Below, in pieces: positions 61,235 through 64,000 of a stretch of 64,000 nt of DNA (within the stretch, counting starts at the first letter, position 1; each line of letters begins with the position of its first letter). The position numbers were made by a program, and so were the translations under genes. Under the pieces are notes generated by a model, which saw only the letters and a program-made list of their open reading frames with translations, was not told the DNA's origin and did not search any database. This stretch comes from JAXGTO01 sp040774885 (GTDB lineage Bacteria > Actinomycetota > Coriobacteriia > Coriobacteriales > Eggerthellaceae): assembly GCA_040774885.1 (NCBI GenBank), contig JAXGTO010000001.1:66181-130180 (forward strand). The letters are read 5' to 3'.

Positions 61235-63145
61235 CTACTGGCTGTCCGACAACACGAAGTACCCGCTTTGGGCATCGATGTTGGGATTGGTGTACGGATC
61301 GCCTGCCGAAAGCTCGCTTTGCCAGCGTTTCGCAAAGATTGCTTGATCTGATGCGTTGCAATTCCAGCCATCTACCCGACCATCTGTCAGCGTCGCTTCG
61401 GCAAAAGGCGTATATACGCAAAGTTTTCCCTCGGCGCGGAGTTGCAGGCACAAATCGGCCACGACATAGGCTGATGCTTCGTATGTCGGCATGCTATCGA
61501 GGTTTTTCAGCAGATTCGTGCGGCGCATGCAGAAGCAAGCGGGCGATACGGCTGCGACATTGCGGGGCCGATGCGCGAAATCGATGAAGCCGCCGTCCCA
61601 GGCAGGCAGATCGGCCAGCAAAGGAATCAGTGCGCCATTCGGGGCAGGCGAGATGCCCATGGAGTGCAACAGACCATCGGGTTGCATCAATCGCGGCATT
61701 ACGATGCCTACTTCTTCACGCTGGAAATATCCGGCCAGCGTTTCTTCGAAGCTGCCGGTTGCGTCGGCGAGGTCGGGCGCTGCCACGCAAACAAGCTCTG
61801 CATCGGTGCTGCGCGTGGCGGATAGCAGACGGGCCGCATACCCGTCTTCTTCATCGTCGGCCGTTCGATCGTCGACAGTTAAGGTAGTGAATCTGTCGGC
61901 GGTGGACTCGAACACGGTGCGATAGCTAGAAGGCAGATCGCCCAGCTCTACCGTTGCTTTCAGGCCGCGCCGTGCCAGATGGTCGGCTATGGCCAGACGT
62001 CCGGCTTCTTGCGCGTAGGGCTTGCCTTCGACGTTCTCGCTCATAGATCCTTCGTGCAAGCGCCAGTGATAGAGCACACGCGGCACCCGATGGATGGCAT
62101 CGGTTTGTTCGAATGCCTTTAGTATCAAGTCATAATCTTGGGCGCCGTCATAGCGGGAATCGGTGCGCTCGGTTGCCTTGATGATGCGTCTGCTTACGCA
62201 AAGCCAATGCAGCACATAGCAATTGGAATACAGCAGGTCGGGACTGGCCTTCGGTTTGAACAAGGGAATGTGCGGATTGGATCCGTCGGCATCCACGTTG
62301 TCTTCGTCGCAGTACAAAAGATCGATTGAAGGGTCGGCTGCGATAGCGTCAGCGTATTCATGCAACGCGTCAGGTTCTAGCAGGTCGTCATGGTCCAAAA
62401 AGCAAAGGTAATCGCCGTTGGCGGCTGCGATTCCTGCATTGGTGTTGGCGGCGATGCCGCCATTGGATTCAAGCTCTATTACCTTGAAGCGCGAATCTGC
62501 AGCTGCGGCTTCAGCCACGGTGGCGGCAAGTTGCTCATTTTCAGGGCTGGCGTTTACCAGGATGTGTTCCCATGTGCCATAGGTTTGTGCGCGCATGCAA
62601 TCCAGAAGCGCTTCAAGAAAGGCAGGCGGCGTATTGAACAGGGGCGTTATAACGCTGAACAGAGGGCTGTCTTTGCGAGATTCACATCGTTGCGCTTCAA
62701 GCTGCGATGCAGAGGTGCGTCGTTTTGCGAACCAGCTGCCATAGCCTGCATCGGCGTCGGCATTGCAAATGCGCCGGTAGTAATTGGCTATTTCTTTGTC
62801 ATGGCGTTTGGCATCTACAGCGCATCGGCATGTTTCGCCCTGTTCTTTGAGCTCCACGGTGAATGAGGCGCAGGATTCTGGCAGATCGATGCACGCTTGG
62901 GCAGCATTTCCATTCTGCTGCCTCCTTAGGCTGATGCGCGCATCGCAGCTTCGTCCGAATGAGCGTCGGACCTTGAACTGCGTTTCGCTGACAGGTTCAG
63001 CCGCCGAGATGTCGAACAACCAGACGAAGCGACCTGTTCCGCCCCTCACGGCGCGGTTCAAAGTCATGCTCGGTTGCTCGTTGTGTACCATACGGGTGTT
63101 CACCTCAGGGTAGTCGTATGCTGGCTGAAACGTCTTGCTCATCAT
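61235..63145 (-). CDS. Large glycosyltransferase with one intact and one degenerate GT2 domain
   Basis: The 636-aa protein is related to the enzyme at 53176. After about 160 N-terminal residues comes an intact GT2 domain (FSVITPLFNTPPAFLEAL, VNASPENEQ, DHDDLLEP, YCDEDNVD, HRVPRVLYHWRLH). The region from about 420 corresponds to the second GT2 but lacks the opening VSIVIP-type strand and the NNDTE metal motif, keeping only the tail (VGIVMPRLMQPDGLLHSMG, AAVSPACFCMRR, VADLCLQLRAEGKLCVYTP). The second half is therefore probably not catalytic. Both proteins end with GDPY-NPN. It is transcribed toward the rml operon genes, alone on this strand. Confidence 0.85.
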   Translation of the reverse strand: MMSKTFQPAYDYPEVNTRMVHNEQPSMTLNRAVRGGTGRFVWLFDISAAEPVSETQFKVRRSFGRSCDARISLRRQQNGNAAQACIDLPESCASFTVELKEQGETCRCAVDAKRHDKEIANYYRRICNADADAGYGSWFAKRRTSASQLEAQRCESRKDSPLFSVITPLFNTPPAFLEALLDCMRAQTYGTWEHILVNASPENEQLAATVAEAAAADSRFKVIELESNGGIAANTNAGIAAANGDYLCFLDHDDLLEPDALHEYADAIAADPSIDLLYCDEDNVDADGSNPHIPLFKPKASPDLLYSNCYVLHWLCVSRRIIKATERTDSRYDGAQDYDLILKAFEQTDAIHRVPRVLYHWRLHEGSMSENVEGKPYAQEAGRLAIADHLARRGLKATVELGDLPSSYRTVFESTADRFTTLTVDDRTADDEEDGYAARLLSATRSTDAELVCVAAPDLADATGSFEETLAGYFQREEVGIVMPRLMQPDGLLHSMGISPAPNGALIPLLADLPAWDGGFIDFAHRPRNVAAVSPACFCMRRTNLLKNLDSMPTYEASAYVVADLCLQLRAEGKLCVYTPFAEATLTDGRVDGWNCNASDQAIFAKRWQSELSAGDPYTNPNIDAQSGYFVLSDSQ

Positions 63146-63224
63146 ATCGCAACCATTGCGTAGGCGGTTGCTGGGCTTCGATGCCTGCTTATCGGCCGTT
63201 TGTCGCCCAAAGAAGCTGGGTCTC

Positions 63225-63236
63225 CACAGCGCTGTG
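63225..63236. promoter_or_regulatory. Perfect 12-bp palindrome in a divergent intergenic region
   Basis: CACAGCGCTGTG lies in the 137-nt gap between the minus-strand GT2 and the plus-strand surface-protein gene, a suitable place for a shared operator. No regulator gene is near, and no clear promoter boxes were found around it. Confidence 0.3.
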
Positions 63237-63282
63237 ATAGACTTCTCTAACTGATTGTTGCTTGAATAGGGGTTTGGTTCAT

Positions 63283-64000
63283 TTGAGTGATTGCACCGAT
63301 TTTCGTGTACGTGATTTAAGCATCAAGATAGCTTTGATGCTTTTGTTGTGCGGCTTGGTTTTGTGCTGCATGCCTTTGACGGCTTCGGCTCTTGAGTCCA
63401 CGCAGGCTGCCTCGGTTGATTCGGTTGGTCTGGGTGACGTGGCAGAAGTGTCTGGTTCGGACGCTTCCGACGTCGAAAATTCTTCTTCAGATGCTGTCGA
63501 TGCTATCGGGGGCTCGGATGTCGATAATTCATCCAAGTCCGATTCCGCCAGCGCATCGAGTGGCGCGGCGGGCGCCCCCGTCGACGCCGCGGATGGTTCC
63601 GCGTCGGATGCATCTGGTTCGGATGGTACTTCCAATTCAGACCAGCCCGGCGCGGCCGACCAACCCTCCGACGGGGCGGGGGACGGCCAGCAGGACGGCT
63701 CCTCCGACGGCGCGGCCTCCGGCTCCGCTTCGGGCGACGTTCCCGCGGATCCGACCGGCTCCGCTTCGGGCGGCGCCGCCGCGGGTCCGACCGGATCCGA
63801 GGCCCCTTCCGGCACCTCCTCCGACGGCGCGTCGGCCCGGGCCCCCTCGGCCTCGGCCCAGGCCCCCTCGGCCGGCTCCGCCTCCGCATCCGCATCGTCC
63901 CAGGCCTCCTCTTCCGCCTCCGCGTCGGCCCAGGCCGCCAAGGACGGCTGGGTCGTCTCGGGCGGCTCCACCTACCACTACGCCAACGGCGCCCTGTCCA
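63283..64000 (+). CDS. Secreted Ser/Ala/Gly/Asp-rich surface protein, N-terminal part
   Basis: The frame opens at TTG 63283 (AGGGG about 10 nt upstream; a TTG at 63262 and an ATG at 63337 are alternatives) and runs off the window. Residues 1-15 are polar and basic, 16-36 hydrophobic (LMLLLCGLVLCCMPL), and TASA is a good signal-peptidase site. About 185 residues of Ser/Ala/Gly/Asp/Pro low-complexity sequence follow, then DGWVVSGGSTYHYANG, which resembles the start of choline-/glucan-binding-type wall repeats. From about 63640 almost every codon ends in G or C, unlike the first 350 nt and the rest of the window. The low-complexity part probably acts as a wall-spanning stalk. Function unknown. 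Confidence 0.8.
   Translation, partial: MSDCTDFRVRDLSIKIALMLLLCGLVLCCMPLTASALESTQAASVDSVGLGDVAEVSGSDASDVENSSSDAVDAIGGSDVDNSSKSDSASASSGAAGAPVDAADGSASDASGSDGTSNSDQPGAADQPSDGAGDGQQDGSSDGAASGSASGDVPADPTGSASGGAAAGPTGSEAPSGTSSDGASARAPSASAQAPSAGSASASASSQASSSASASAQAAKDGWVVSGGSTYHYANGALS
63721..63792 (+). repeat. 36-bp tandem repeat, two imperfect copies
   Basis: Copies at 63721-63756 and 63757-63792 both begin GGCTCCGCTTCGGGCG and end CCGACC, encoding GSASGDVPADPT and GSASGGAAAGPT. A third, more diverged unit (GSEAPSGTSSDG) follows. Such repeats in a stalk can change length by recombination. Confidence 0.75.

Noticed and set aside
63279..63971. 230-codon Pro/Ala/Glu-rich open frame on the minus strand
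   Set aside because: It is the reverse of the Ser/Ala/Gly-rich surface-protein frame, which has a signal peptide and ribosome site; low-complexity GC-rich DNA keeps several frames open.

Overview
The window looks like the chromosome of a Gram-positive, fairly GC-rich member of the Actinobacteria, most likely a coriobacterium of the Eggerthellaceae/Slackia type. The basis is the infC-rpmI-rplT operon, the fused anaerobic-type flavoenzyme followed by a DUF1667 protein, teichoic-acid-type genes, several LytR-CpsA-Psr (LCP) proteins and the overall codon use. The assignment is an inference from gene content; no 16S or marker phylogeny could be run. I see no transposase, integrase, phage gene or CRISPR array.

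Layout. 1-1840: end of a probable exported protein, then infC-rpmI-rplT with a structured leader, an apparent AUA start codon and a good terminator. 1917-8455: housekeeping and accessory genes: a NifX/NifB-type protein, a two-flavoprotein fusion plus DUF1667 partner, a DEAD-box helicase, a YdjC-type deacetylase and a small zinc-ribbon protein. 8521-19590: initiation and teichoic-acid-like block: GtrB-like glycosyltransferase, WecA/TagO-like initiator, LCP ligase, Wzm/Wzt-type ABC exporter, TagB-like transferase, TarI, TarJ, a TarL-like/GT2 fusion, and a DUF6270 gene broken at a run of eight G. 19808-31689: UDP-sugar and heptose block: Ugd, Glf, a three-domain GT2 protein, two more transferases, a sugar-nucleotide SDR, and a compact GDP-D-glycero-D-manno-heptose set (HddA, GmhA, HddC-GmhB fusion). 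31841-42463: YfhO protein, two LCP proteins flanking a GT2, tRNA-Glu, DUF6020 membrane protein, GtrA and a GlfT2-like galactofuranosyltransferase. 42553-55686 (minus strand): a second ABC exporter, GalE, DUF2142 membrane protein, Wzx-type flippase, a DUF2304/GT2 pair and several GT2 enzymes. 55807-63145: rmlA-rmlD-rmlB-rmlC with two paralogous GT2 genes and an opposing large GT2. 63283-64000: start of a secreted Ser/Ala/Gly-rich protein with an abrupt change in codon use.

How it works together. About 55 kb is devoted to cell-envelope glycopolymers. Precursor genes supply dTDP-rhamnose, UDP-galactofuranose (GalE, Glf), a UDP-uronic acid (Ugd), CDP-ribitol (TarI/TarJ) and a GDP-heptose. Two ABC exporters and one flippase offer three export routes, and three LCP proteins could attach finished chains to peptidoglycan. 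The minus-strand block resembles the streptococcal rhamnose-polysaccharide (GAC/SCC) layout: ABC export of a rhamnan plus a GacI/GacJ/flippase side-chain module. Which polymer each transferase serves cannot be read from sequence alone.
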